Position numbers and translations under genes: made by a program. The notes beneath the pieces are model-generated. The model ran no database searches. It was not told the DNA's origin and saw nothing but the letters and a program-made list of their open reading frames with translations. A DNA stretch of 63,308 bases from Lachnospiraceae bacterium (lineage in GTDB: Bacteria > Bacillota > Clostridia > Lachnospirales > Lachnospiraceae): contig JAGANL010000027.1 of the NCBI GenBank assembly GCA_017624235.1, positions 1 to 63,308 of the forward strand, read 5' to 3'. Numbering within the stretch: the stretch's first letter is position 1; each line of letters starts with the position of its first letter. This document shows positions 36,327 to 44,694 of this stretch, one piece after another.

Positions 36327-38972
36327 TTATTTTGTACATCCTTTTTTGATCAAACACCAAAGCCCCTTCCCAGCCTGTATGATCAGGAATCCCAAAAACG
36401 GCGGGACAATTGCCCACAGCAGCATGCTGCCCGGCAGTGCCGCCACATCAAATACCCTCTGCAGAGGCGGAAGAAAAAGTACGGCAAGCAGACAGACGCT
36501 TCCGGCAAAAAAGGCTCCAAGCAGATACCGGTTTTGTACAAACCGTCTGCGGAACAATACCGGTCTGTCCGATTTGCAGTTAAAGCCATGCAGCAATCTC
36601 GAGAAGCAGAGTGCTGTAAATGCCATCGTACTGGCCGCCCCGTTTCCCATGGTATACAGACCGATGTAAAATGAGGCTATCGTAGCTGCTGCCATAATCA
36701 GACCTTCTACCGCCATATTTTTCAGAAAGGCACTATTTAAAATCATTTCATCTCTCGGACGCGGCTTCTGCTTCATAACCGCTCTTTCATGAGGCTCCAG
36801 TCCCAGCGCTATGGCCGGAAGGGAATCCGTCAACAGATTGATGAACAAAAGATGCACCGGGGCAAAGGGAATCGGAAGCCCCAAAAACGAAGCATATACG
36901 ACCGTCAGAATACCTGCCGTATTTCCCGACAGCAGGAACTGGATGGATTTTCGGATATTGGCATATACATTCCGCCCATTCTCCACTGCCTTAACAATGG
37001 TCGCAAAATTATCATCCGCAAGCACCATCGCCGCTGCGTCCTTGGAAACCTCTGTCCCCGTAACACCCATGGCTACGCCTACATCTGCCTGCTTTAAGGC
37101 CGGAGCATCATTCACACCGTCTCCCGTCATAGCTACCAGATGTCCCTTCTCCTGCCATGCACGCACGATTCGAATCTTGTTTTCCGGTGACACTCTGGCA
37201 TAAACGGAAATGTGTTCCACAAAATCACGCAGCTGCTCATCGTTGCGTGCATCCACCTCACTTCCCTCTGCAGCCTCTGACAGATCCTCCAGTATCCCGA
37301 TTTCTTTTGCAATGGCAGCAGCCGTAATCTTATGGTCTCCTGTAATCATGACCGGCTTGATGCCTGCCTCCCGACAGGCCTTTACCGCCTGCCTGGATTC
37401 CTCCCTCGGTGGATCAATCATGGCAATCAGCCCAAGGAACACATAATCCTTTTCTGTATCGCTTTCCAGACAGACCTCCGTTTCCTCCAGGGTACGGCTG
37501 GCAAAGGCAAGCACCCGGAGTCCCTGCTCGGAAAAGCTTCGGTTGATCTCTTCAATCCCCTTCCTATCGGCTTCCGTCAGCGCTCTGACTCCCTCCTCTG
37601 TTTCGATTCGTGTCACAAGCGGCAGCAGTCCGTCTACCGCTCCCTTTGTCACCAGTCTCCATCCCTCCTTTTCAGGAACTGCCACAGACATCCTCTTTCT
37701 CTCCGAATCGAAGGGCAGCTCAGCCAGGCGGCTGTACCTTTCTCTCTCTGCCCGATAGTCCATCCCCTGTTTGAACCCAAACCGAAGCAGCGCCGTCTCT
37801 GTAGGATCACCAATCTCCTGCTCTCCACTGATCTGTGCATCATTGCACAAAAGGCTGTCAAGCACCAGTCTGTGTGCCGTATCTGCTTCTTCCAACATCC
37901 CATCTTCTGCCTCATAAACCGTTCCCGCCGTATAGAGCTTACGCACTGTCATCCTGTTCTGGGTCAGCGTACCGGTTTTATCCGAACAGATGACCGAAAT
38001 GCTGCCCAGCCCTTCCACTGCCTGCAGCTTACGGATGATGGCATTTTCTTTGGCCAGCTTCGATGTACCGAAGGCAAGGACAATCGTCACAATGGAGCTG
38101 AGTGCTTCCGGGATTGCAGCCACCGCCAGCGCTACGGCGAACAAAAAGGCATCCGTCATCGCCATGCCGCGAAACGTGCAGACCGCAAACAATACAGCAC
38201 AAATTCCCAAAATCAAATAGGAAAGTGTACGGCCAAACTGATCCAGACTGATCTGAAGAGGTGTTTTCTTCTCTCTGGTATCCTTTAACAGTGCCGCTAT
38301 CTTCCCAAGCTCTGTCTCCATCCCGGTATCCGTCACCACTGCCGTTCCCCTTCCGTATGTCAGAAAGCTTCCGGAAAACACCATATTTTTCCGGTCTCCC
38401 AGAGGGGTCTGCTCCGGCAGTGCCTCCAATGCTTTCTCTGCCGTTACACTTTCCCCCGTCAGTGCACTTTCGTTCAGCTTCATACTGGCATTTTCCAGAA
38501 TCCTTCCATCCGCCGGTACAAAATCCCCTGCCTCCAAAAGCAGGATATCTCCCGGCACCAGTTCAGATGCAGGCACCTCCACCGTATTGCCATCCCGAAG
38601 TACCTTTGCATGGGGCGCCGACATCTGCTTCAGACTGTCCAGAGACTGCTCAGCCTTCTTATGCTGAACCGTTCCCAGTATGGCATTCATGGTAATCACG
38701 ACCACTATGACCACACTGCTCTCTGCATCTCCCAGAAAACCGGACAGGATTGCAGCCGCAATCAGGATGACCACCAGAAAATCCTGAAACTGCTCCAGAA
38801 AAATCCGAAACGTACTTTTCTTTCCGCTTTCTGTCAGTTCATTCTTTCCATACCTTTTCTGTCTTTCCTGCACCTCCTGTCCGTCCAGACCCTTTTCAGA
38901 GGTTCTAAGCACCTGCAAAACCTCTCCGGCTTCTTTGGTATACCACAGCTTCTTTTCCACCACGTTTCTCAT
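36327..38972 (-). CDS. P2-type cation-transporting ATPase
   Basis: An 881-residue P-type ATPase of the Ca2+-ATPase-like class, with an N-terminal cation ATPase domain, actuator with TGES (about 179), M4 motif AIPEALSS, phosphorylation site CSDKTGTLTQNR (Asp about 329), nucleotide domain, hinge TGDGVNDAPALK and C-terminal membrane bundle. The M4 motif reads PEALSS rather than PEGLPA, which bears on ion choice. It follows the NptA-type gene by 10 bases, behind a manganese-type riboswitch, so Mn2+ export (as for YoaB/CaxP-like pumps) is a better guess than Ca2+. Confidence 0.92.
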   Translation of the reverse strand: MRNVVEKKLWYTKEAGEVLQVLRTSEKGLDGQEVQERQKRYGKNELTESGKKSTFRIFLEQFQDFLVVILIAAAILSGFLGDAESSVVIVVVITMNAILGTVQHKKAEQSLDSLKQMSAPHAKVLRDGNTVEVPASELVPGDILLLEAGDFVPADGRILENASMKLNESALTGESVTAEKALEALPEQTPLGDRKNMVFSGSFLTYGRGTAVVTDTGMETELGKIAALLKDTREKKTPLQISLDQFGRTLSYLILGICAVLFAVCTFRGMAMTDAFLFAVALAVAAIPEALSSIVTIVLAFGTSKLAKENAIIRKLQAVEGLGSISVICSDKTGTLTQNRMTVRKLYTAGTVYEAEDGMLEEADTAHRLVLDSLLCNDAQISGEQEIGDPTETALLRFGFKQGMDYRAERERYSRLAELPFDSERKRMSVAVPEKEGWRLVTKGAVDGLLPLVTRIETEEGVRALTEADRKGIEEINRSFSEQGLRVLAFASRTLEETEVCLESDTEKDYVFLGLIAMIDPPREESRQAVKACREAGIKPVMITGDHKITAAAIAKEIGILEDLSEAAEGSEVDARNDEQLRDFVEHISVYARVSPENKIRIVRAWQEKGHLVAMTGDGVNDAPALKQADVGVAMGVTGTEVSKDAAAMVLADDNFATIVKAVENGRNVYANIRKSIQFLLSGNTAGILTVVYASFLGLPIPFAPVHLLFINLLTDSLPAIALGLEPHERAVMKQKPRPRDEMILNSAFLKNMAVEGLIMAAATIASFYIGLYTMGNGAASTMAFTALCFSRLLHGFNCKSDRPVLFRRRFVQNRYLLGAFFAGSVCLLAVLFLPPLQRVFDVAALPGSMLLWAIVPPFLGFLIIQAGKGLWCLIKKGCTK

Positions 38973-38982
38973 CCTTTCTGTT

Positions 38983-40611
38983 TTACATCCTCTGATACTG
39001 ATTTGCTATATTCAGCGTATGATCTCCAATCCTTTCAAAATCCGTCAGCATTTCCGAAAAAAGGATGCCTGCCTGCGGCCTGCACTGTCCCTCCTTCATC
39101 CGGTTCACCTGATTCTCACGGAATTCCTCATTCATATCATCGATCTTCTGCTCCAGTCTGGCCGCCTGTGCCAATACCTTACTACAAAGCATTCCCTCTT
39201 TTTCACGGATATTCTCAACTGCTTTCAAAGAAATTTCCTTCATCTTCAAGACCTCCGTTTTTGCAAAGGCGGAAAGCTCCAAGCCTCTCTTCTGCAGATC
39301 ATCCGCATAACCGGCCACATTCATGGCATGATCGCCGATGCGTTCCAAATTGCCGATGATGGAAAAATAAGCTCCGACTATTCCGGAATCCTTTTCCGAC
39401 ATCTCCATGACCATCATCTTGCCAATATATTCAGAAATCTCTGCATTCAGATAATCAATATACTCTTCCCTCTCCTGAATCTGCTCCAACAGGCTGTTAT
39501 CTCCCTTCAGCACTGCATCAAAGGAGGCTTCCACATTTTGCAGCACCAGCTGATGCATTCTTCCGATCTCCCGGTTCAAACCGGAAACAGATACCGAAAG
39601 CTGTCCTACCAGATGTCCCTTTCTATAATCAATCGGCATCAGATACAGAAGCCTCCTGCATTCCGTTTTCTCCTCCTTTTCCGGCAGAAGCTTTACTGCA
39701 ATCTTTCCAAGCCCGGTACCTACCGGCAAAAGAAGCAACGTGGTCACGACATTAAATACCGTATGTACATTGGCGATCTGTGCCACCGGATTGCCGGGGG
39801 AAAGCCGCTCCATCCACGGCACAAAGGAGGTAGTCATACACAGAATCGTAAACACGATCGTTCCAAAGAGATTGAACATCAGATGGATCAGGGTCGTACG
39901 TCTGGCATTGACTCTGGTTCCGATGGATGCCAGTACTGCCGTAATGCAGGTTCCGATATTCTGTCCGAACAGGACATAGACCGCTCCCGAAAGCCCGATC
40001 ATCCCGCTGCCTGCCAATGCCTGCAAAATGCCGATCGAAGCGGAGGAGGACTGAATCACGGCAGTAAATGCCGCACCCGCAAGAATCCCAAAGAACGGAT
40101 TCGTAAACTGTGTCATCACCTGCCGAAAGCTCTCAACCTCCTGAAGCGGCTCCATAGCTCCTCCCATCATGTCCATCCCGATAAAAAGCATGCCCAGTCC
40201 TGCCACAATATCTCCGATATGATGCAGTTTTTCCCTTTTGGTAAATACCACAAGAACCACACCTGCAAATGCAATAAAGGGAGCAATGGCACTGATGTCC
40301 AGCGCAATCAGCTGCCCTGTAATGGTCGTTCCGATATTGGCTCCCATGATAATCCAGATTGCCTGTGTCAGGCTCATCAAACCGGAATTCACAAAGCCGA
40401 CCACCATGACCGTTGTCGCGGATGAAGACTGGATTACTGCTGTAATGGCCGCTCCCACCAGAACGCCCTTTACCCGGTTCGAGGTCAGCTTCTCCAGAAT
40501 CTCCTTCATCCGGTTTCCGGCAGCGGCCTCCAATCCACCGCTCATCATCTGCATTCCATAAAGAAACAGCGCCAGTCCTCCTAAAAGCATCAATATACCG
40601 CTCAGTTCCAT
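38983..40611 (-). CDS. NptA-type Na+/phosphate cotransporter with PhoU-like domain
   Basis: A 542-residue protein starting at ATG 40611 (MELSGILMLLGGLALFLYGM), 7 bases after GGAGG. The longer frame from 40746 runs through the terminator hairpin. Two inverted NaPi repeats carry the QSSSATTVMVVGFVNSG and QSSSASIGILQALAGSG motifs, with about eight membrane segments. A cytosolic PhoU-like helical domain fills about residues 340-542. Family members move phosphate with Na+. Its place between a manganese riboswitch and a cation pump suggests a joint response to metal stress. Confidence 0.9.
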   Translation of the reverse strand: MELSGILMLLGGLALFLYGMQMMSGGLEAAAGNRMKEILEKLTSNRVKGVLVGAAITAVIQSSSATTVMVVGFVNSGLMSLTQAIWIIMGANIGTTITGQLIALDISAIAPFIAFAGVVLVVFTKREKLHHIGDIVAGLGMLFIGMDMMGGAMEPLQEVESFRQVMTQFTNPFFGILAGAAFTAVIQSSSASIGILQALAGSGMIGLSGAVYVLFGQNIGTCITAVLASIGTRVNARRTTLIHLMFNLFGTIVFTILCMTTSFVPWMERLSPGNPVAQIANVHTVFNVVTTLLLLPVGTGLGKIAVKLLPEKEEKTECRRLLYLMPIDYRKGHLVGQLSVSVSGLNREIGRMHQLVLQNVEASFDAVLKGDNSLLEQIQEREEYIDYLNAEISEYIGKMMVMEMSEKDSGIVGAYFSIIGNLERIGDHAMNVAGYADDLQKRGLELSAFAKTEVLKMKEISLKAVENIREKEGMLCSKVLAQAARLEQKIDDMNEEFRENQVNRMKEGQCRPQAGILFSEMLTDFERIGDHTLNIANQYQRM

Positions 40612-40655
40612 CTTAATCCTCCACCTTTCTGCCGGAAACGTGTTGTTCCGCGCAT

Positions 40656-40697
40656 GAAAAAAGACTTTTAACGCATCCAAAGACACGTTAAAAGTCT
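40656..40697 (-). terminator. Riboswitch-controlled terminator
   Basis: AGACTTTTAACG and CGTTAAAAGTCT (40686-40697/40662-40673) form a perfect 12-bp stem with a 12-base loop, followed by TTTTTTC on the minus strand. Its 5' arm is also the 3' strand of aptamer stem P1, so the two structures exclude each other. Confidence 0.85.
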
Positions 40698-40797
40698 CGT
40701 ACTTTCTTTCGGAAATATTCTTTCTCGCGGAAAGATGTAAAGCCACGGTACAAAACCGGGGTATGTTGGCTTCACATAAGAACTACTCCCTCTTAAC
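40687..40797 (-). ncRNA. yybP-ykoY (manganese) riboswitch aptamer
   Basis: The minus strand reads GTTAAGAG GGAGTAG at the 5' side and TACGAGA CTTTTAAC at the 3' side. GTTAAGAG pairs with CTTTTAAC (one G-U) as P1, and the flanking GGAGUAG and ACGAGA match the most conserved bases of the yybP-ykoY family. A 10-bp stem TGTGAAGCCA/TGGCTTTACA and a CTTTC/GAAAG hairpin lie between. When P1 forms, the terminator cannot, so the ligand should turn expression on. It controls the NptA-type and P-type ATPase genes. Confidence 0.82.
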
Positions 40798-40805
40798 AAT
40801 ATCAA

Positions 40806-40833
40806 ATTATCATAAGACATCCGGTCAGGTCAA
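40806..40833 (-). promoter_or_regulatory. Promoter ahead of the riboswitch
   Basis: The -35 is TTGACC (40828-40833) and the -10 is GATAAT (40806-40811), with a 16-bp spacer on the minus strand. The predicted start lies a few bases before P1 of the aptamer. Confidence 0.6.
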
Positions 40834-40886
40834 CCCCTGGACCCGCCAAGAAACTGCTAAGAATTTACCACCGGAATCCGGTTCTC

Positions 40887-41156
40887 CTACATTTTCTTGA
40901 CCAGCTTATTATAACGCACTGCAAGCATCAGCTTTGCCACACTGGCAATCAGCATAAACAGCAGATCCCAGGTTGCAATCACATAGCTCCTTTGCGTAAA
41001 GGACTCGAACCACGCCTGACCTTCAAACATTTTATTGCCCCAGAATATGAGCACCAGCAGAACCAGTGCAATGAACATGAATGCCAGTCTGAGCTTATTG
41101 GCAAAATCCAGTTTTCTTTTCAGCGCTGCAAGCGCCTCCTTCTTTTCCTCATCCAT
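40887..41156 (-). CDS. Small membrane protein with two helices
   Basis: An 89-residue protein. A charged helical N-terminus (MDEEKKEALAALKRKLD) is followed by two membrane segments (about 22-42 and 62-80) and a basic end. I do not recognise a family. It lies 13 bases after nrdR and is probably cotranscribed with it. A role with NrdR is not implied by anything in its sequence. Confidence 0.7.
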   Translation of the reverse strand: MDEEKKEALAALKRKLDFANKLRLAFMFIALVLLVLIFWGNKMFEGQAWFESFTQRSYVIATWDLLFMLIASVAKLMLAVRYNKLVKKM

Positions 41157-41169
41157 CCTCTTTCTTTCC

Positions 41170-41640
41170 TTACTTCTTTTTCTTCTCTTCCGTACTTAAA
41201 ACACTCTTCAGCTCTTCCATAAAGGTGTTGATGTCCTTAAATTCGCGGTATACGGATGCAAAACGCACATATGCAACCGCTTCCAGGTCCTTTAACTTAT
41301 TCATAACAAGCTCTCCGATAATGCGGCTTGGAATCTCCTTTTCCTCCATATTGAAAATTTCTGTCTCCACATCATCCACAAGCTGTGAAATCTGGCTGGC
41401 ACTGATGGGTCTCTTATGACATGCCCGGAGCACGCCTGCCTCAATCTTGGAGCGGTCATAGGCCTCTCTGTTGTTATCCTTTTTTATAATAATAAGCGGA
41501 ATCGTCTCCACCTTCTCATAGGTGGTAAAGCGCTTTCCGCACTCATCACAGACCCTGCGGCGACGGATGGAATTGTTATCCTCTGCCGGTCTGGAATCAA
41601 TCACTCTTGTATTGTCATGGCTGCAAAACGGACACTTCAT
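41170..41640 (-). CDS. nrdR: Transcriptional repressor NrdR
   Basis: A 156-residue repressor of ribonucleotide reductase genes. The N-terminal zinc ribbon has CPFC and CDEC (about residues 3-34), followed by an ATP-cone domain (about 49-139, beginning PLIIIKKDNNREAYDRSKIEAG) that senses ATP/dATP. The Lys-rich tail is ordinary. A consensus promoter precedes it. In many Clostridia it follows sigE-sigG-ymxH. Here those last two are on the other strand. Confidence 0.96.
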   Translation of the reverse strand: MKCPFCSHDNTRVIDSRPAEDNNSIRRRRVCDECGKRFTTYEKVETIPLIIIKKDNNREAYDRSKIEAGVLRACHKRPISASQISQLVDDVETEIFNMEEKEIPSRIIGELVMNKLKDLEAVAYVRFASVYREFKDINTFMEELKSVLSTEEKKKK

Positions 41641-41683
41641 ACGATACCCTCCAACTCTGTTTACGATGACACGTATTATTTTT

Positions 41684-41712
41684 ATTATAGAACAGTATTT
41701 TATTTATGTCAA
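41684..41712 (-). promoter_or_regulatory. nrdR: Consensus sigma-A promoter of nrdR
   Basis: The -35 is TTGACA (41707-41712) and the -10 is TATAAT (41684-41689), with a 17-bp spacer: a full consensus match on the minus strand, 45 bases before the start codon. Confidence 0.8.
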
Positions 41713-41749
41713 CTAAATAGTGACCCTCCAGGCTCCCCGTGCATAGAAT

Positions 41750-41772
41750 AAAAAAAAGAGAAGGGATTCTCT
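41750..41772 (-). terminator. Short hairpin with T8 upstream of nrdR
   Basis: AGAGAA/TTCTCT with a 4-base loop is followed by eight T on the minus strand. The stem is only 6 bp. It would stop minus-strand transcription arriving from sigE through sigG and ymxH before nrdR. On the plus strand the same hairpin holds the ribosome-binding site of ymxH. Confidence 0.4.
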
Positions 41773-41774
41773 CC

Positions 41775-42008
41775 ATGACGCTGAGTGATTTCTCGGACAA
41801 AGAAGTAATCAATATCAAGGACTGCAAAAAACTGGGGCACGTAACCGACCTGGAATTTGACGAACACACCGGCTGTATCTGCAAGATAATAGTCAGCGCC
41901 GGAAATGCCTTCTGCAACTTCTTTAAGCCCGGAAACGAATACTGCATCTGCTATAAGGACATCCGACAAATCGGCCCGGATATCATTCTTGTGGATTTAT
42001 GTCTCTGA
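41775..42008 (+). CDS. ymxH: YlmC/YmxH-family sporulation protein (PRC barrel)
   Basis: A 77-residue protein starting at ATG 41775 (MTLSDFSDKEVINIKDCKKL). It is a single PRC-barrel domain, with GHVTDLEFDEHTGCICKIIV typical of YlmC/YmxH. Homologs lie downstream of sigG in Bacillus and Clostridia. Their role is unknown. The ribosome-binding site AGAAGGG is about 10 bases upstream and inside a hairpin. It is on the plus strand, opposite to nrdR and sigE. Confidence 0.88.
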   Translation: MTLSDFSDKEVINIKDCKKLGHVTDLEFDEHTGCICKIIVSAGNAFCNFFKPGNEYCICYKDIRQIGPDIILVDLCL

Positions 42009-42107
42009 CTGAATATTTTATGACCTTCCTGTATATCCTTCTGTTTAGAGGACTTCTAACCGCTTCATCCGAAAGCCTCAGAACAAAAAGAACAGGAGCA
42101 GCAGAAT

Positions 42108-42884
42108 ATGGTAAACGGAAAAGTTGAAATATGCGGAGTCAACACCTCCAAGCTCCCTTTATTAAATGTCTCGGAAAAGGAAGAACTGTTCCGAAAGATT
42201 GAAAACGGAGATAGGAAAGCCAGAGAGCAATATATCAAGGGCAATCTCCGACTTGTCTTAAGTGTCATCAAACGTTTTTCCTCCAGCAACGAAAATGTGG
42301 ATGACCTGTTCCAGATTGGCTGCATCGGTCTGATCAAGGCAATCGACAATTTTGATTCTTCTCTCAATGTAAAGTTTTCCACCTATGCAGTCCCTATGAT
42401 CATTGGTGAAATCCGCCGTTTCCTGCGGGACAACAACACCATCCGCGTATCCCGTTCCTTAAAGGATACCGCTTATAAAGCCATCTATACCAAGGAATAT
42501 CTGACCCGGAAAAACCTGAAGGAACCGACCATCACAGAAATTGCTGCGGAAATCGGCATTCCCAAGGAGGATATCGTCTATGCTCTGGATGCCATACAAA
42601 ATCCCATGAGCCTTTACGATCCTGTCTACACGGACGGAGGCGATACGCTCTATGTCATGGATCAGATCAGTGACAAAAAAAATAAGGAGGAGGTATGGAT
42701 CGAACACCTCTCCTTAAGTGAAGCCATGAAACGCCTGAACAAACGGGAATATGAAATCATTACCCTGCGCTTCTTTGAAGGCAAGACCCAGATGGAAGTT
42801 GCCGAACTGATCGGTATCTCCCAGGCACAGGTCTCCCGCCTTGAAAAAAACGCCTTAAAGACAATGAAGCAATATCTTCTTTAG
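42108..42884 (+). CDS. sigG: Forespore sigma factor SigG
   Basis: A 258-residue sporulation sigma factor. The N-terminus [15 protein letters not shown] is the hallmark of SigG. Region 2 includes [20 protein letters not shown] and [20 protein letters not shown], then regions 3 and 4 with [19 protein letters not shown] lies 9 bases before the ATG. It shares 4 bases at its 3' end with sigE in convergent orientation, so the usual sigE-sigG readthrough is impossible here. The 99 bases upstream show no clear promoter to me. Confidence 0.95.
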   Translation: MVNGKVEICGVNTSKLPLLNVSEKEELFRKIENGDRKAREQYIKGNLRLVLSVIKRFSSSNENVDDLFQIGCIGLIKAIDNFDSSLNVKFSTYAVPMIIGEIRRFLRDNNTIRVSRSLKDTAYKAIYTKEYLTRKNLKEPTITEIAAEIGIPKEDIVYALDAIQNPMSLYDPVYTDGGDTLYVMDQISDKKNKEEVWIEHLSLSEAMKRLNKREYEIITLRFFEGKTQMEVAELIGISQAQVSRLEKNALKTMKQYLL

Positions 42885-43621
42885 CATTCCCGAACCATTT
42901 CTTTCCGCAATCGTTTCATAATTTTCTTCTCCAGACGGGAAATATAGGATTGGGAGATACCAAGGAGGGTAGCGACCTCCTTCTGCGTCATCTCCTCTCC
43001 GTCCCGTGTATTCAGACCGAATCTGAGATTAATAATCGTCCTTTCCCTGTCAGAAAGCTTCCCAATGGCTTTATTTAAAAGCTGCCCCTCTACTTCCGTC
43101 TCAATGCCGCGATAGATTACATCCTCATCCGTTCCCAGAATATCCGATAGCAGAAGCTCATTGCCGTCCCAGTCCACATTGAGCGGCTCATCTATGGATA
43201 CCTCCAGCCTGGTCTTATTATTTCTGCGCAGATACATTAAAATTTCATTTTCAATACAGCGTGAGGCATAGGTCGCCAGCTTGATATTCTTATCCGGGCG
43301 GAAGGTATTGATCGACTTGATCAACCCAATCGTTCCAATAGAAATCAGATCCTCCACCCCGATTCCTGTATTGTCAAATTTCTTTGCTATGTATACGACC
43401 AGACGCAGATTATGTTCAATTAAAATAGACTTGGCTTCCTCCGCATACTCGGTTCCGAGATCCTGTATGATCTCATTTTCCTTCTCTGCCTCCAACGGCG
43501 GCGGCAGCACCTCTGCCCCTCCAATATAATGAATTTCTCCCTGTTTTGCCCAAAACAGTCCTGTCTCTCTTTTTACCGTGCGAAACTGCACCTTTCCCGG
43601 TATTGCCACCTTAAATATCAT
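42881..43621 (-). CDS. sigE: Mother-cell sigma factor SigE precursor
   Basis: A 246-residue pro-sigma factor starting at ATG 43621 ([13 protein letters not shown]), 7 bases after AGGAGG. The first roughly 30 residues form the pro-sequence removed by SpoIIGA. Region 2 has [20 protein letters not shown] and [19 protein letters not shown], and region 4 has [17 protein letters not shown]. It starts 10 bases after spoIIGA. With no terminator before the convergent sigG, its transcript would run antisense to sigG. Confidence 0.96.
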   Translation of the reverse strand: MIFKVAIPGKVQFRTVKRETGLFWAKQGEIHYIGGAEVLPPPLEAEKENEIIQDLGTEYAEEAKSILIEHNLRLVVYIAKKFDNTGIGVEDLISIGTIGLIKSINTFRPDKNIKLATYASRCIENEILMYLRRNNKTRLEVSIDEPLNVDWDGNELLLSDILGTDEDVIYRGIETEVEGQLLNKAIGKLSDRERTIINLRFGLNTRDGEEMTQKEVATLLGISQSYISRLEKKIMKRLRKEMVREC

Positions 43622-43631
43622 CTTGCTCCTC

Positions 43632-44483
43632 CTATTTTCCTGTTTCGCATTGCCCTGCCGTCCATCCAAAGCAGCGGTTCAAAATCACCTGATACCGCCC
43701 GTCCGAGGATACCTGTGCAGGCGCCTCTGCCAAAAACACATTCTTTTTTCCTTCTTCCCCCTCCGGCTTGTGCACAATAATCTCCTCTACCAGAAAGCCC
43801 TTTAAGAGTCCATGCTCCTTTCCCACACTATGAAACGGAACCACACGAAATCTCTCCGGATGAGCCAGTCGGTATTCCTCCGGCAGAAAATCACCCAAAG
43901 CCGTCTTTTCCATCAGACAGACCGGATAACCGGAAATCGGTTCCTTCAGACTGTTGCCGGAATCCACAAGCCCTATAAACTCCCCCCTGTATTCCTCCTG
44001 TTTGAGTTCTACCGGAAATAATGTCTGTTTCCTTCGCTGCCGGCAAAATGCTGCTCCCTGTCTCAAAATACCTGCTGCAATGCACGTACTGAGTATCAGA
44101 CCTGCTACATTCAGGCTTCTTCCCGAAGAAAGCCTGAACAGATTCTGTATGGCCATCAAAAATCCACCCAGACAGATGGTACTGATCCAGAAATATCCGT
44201 ATACCAAAGCTGTCCTCTTCCCTTTCCCCTGCTCACAAAGTCTCAAAATTCCAGACAGGACGGCTCCGGCACATGCCTCCCCTGCTACAGTCCGTACCAC
44301 ACCGGGCAAATATGGGACGAAAAGAAACACGGCTGCGGCCAATGCCCCGGCCACAGCTCCCCACATCCGATACCGCCATCTGCTCTGAATCCCCAAAAGC
44401 TGCTCCAGAAGCAGAAAAACACCAAGATTCCTTAGCGTTTCCAGTAACAGATAGCTGTCTATGTACAACTGATAATGCACCAT
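43632..44483 (-). CDS. spoIIGA: Sporulation membrane aspartic protease SpoIIGA
   Basis: A 283-residue protease that processes pro-SigE after septum formation. The N-terminal half has about five membrane segments, starting [19 protein letters not shown]. The C-terminal domain carries [11 protein letters not shown], with the catalytic Asp of this unusual dimeric aspartic protease. GGGAGG is 3 bases before the ATG at 44483 and 6 bases before the next codon, a GTG, so either could be the start. It is in an operon with sigE behind a Spo0A-type promoter. Confidence 0.92.
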   Translation of the reverse strand: MVHYQLYIDSYLLLETLRNLGVFLLLEQLLGIQSRWRYRMWGAVAGALAAAVFLFVPYLPGVVRTVAGEACAGAVLSGILRLCEQGKGKRTALVYGYFWISTICLGGFLMAIQNLFRLSSGRSLNVAGLILSTCIAAGILRQGAAFCRQRRKQTLFPVELKQEEYRGEFIGLVDSGNSLKEPISGYPVCLMEKTALGDFLPEEYRLAHPERFRVVPFHSVGKEHGLLKGFLVEEIIVHKPEGEEGKKNVFLAEAPAQVSSDGRYQVILNRCFGWTAGQCETGK

Positions 44484-44542
44484 CCACCTCCCTGTCCGCT
44501 CTTTTCGTTACTGTTCCCATGTGATCAATCACATCTTCCACT

Positions 44543-44575
44543 ATTATAAGAAAGAACCTTTGATTATTTTGTCAA
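44543..44575 (-). promoter_or_regulatory. spoIIGA: spoIIG-type promoter with 21-bp spacer
   Basis: The -35-like TTGACA (44570-44575) and -10 TATAAT (44543-44548) are both perfect but 21 bp apart on the minus strand. In B. subtilis spoIIG the spacing is 22 bp and Spo0A~P is needed for use. The same layout here, with a Spo0A box over the -35, argues for conserved control. Confidence 0.7.
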
Positions 44576-44577
44576 AA
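44568..44577 (+). promoter_or_regulatory. Spo0A box
   Basis: TTTGTCAAAA on the plus strand matches the Spo0A consensus TTTGTCRAAA at all positions and covers the -35-like sequence of the spoIIGA promoter. A weaker, 7-of-10 site lies at 44611-44620 in the other orientation. Confidence 0.65.
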
Positions 44578-44648
44578 ATAGGAGGCAGGTATTTTATTTT
44601 TGTCCTCAAAAATCGACAGAACGTATTTTTCCCCAAAAAAATCGTACC

Positions 44649-44680
44649 AAAAAAGACATGGCGCACTTACCATGTCTTTT
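44649..44680 (-). terminator. Terminator of ftsZ
   Basis: A perfect 10-bp stem AAAAGACATG/CATGTCTTTT with a 10-base loop is followed by TTTTGG on the minus strand, 15 bases past the ftsZ stop. It separates ftsZ from the spoIIGA promoter. Confidence 0.9.
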
Positions 44681-44694
44681 GATCCTGCTTCTGT

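Noticed and set aside
40611-40746. N-terminal extension of the NptA-type protein
   Set aside because: It would translate the riboswitch terminator and has no family similarity. ATG 40611 has a proper ribosome-binding site and starts the first membrane helix.
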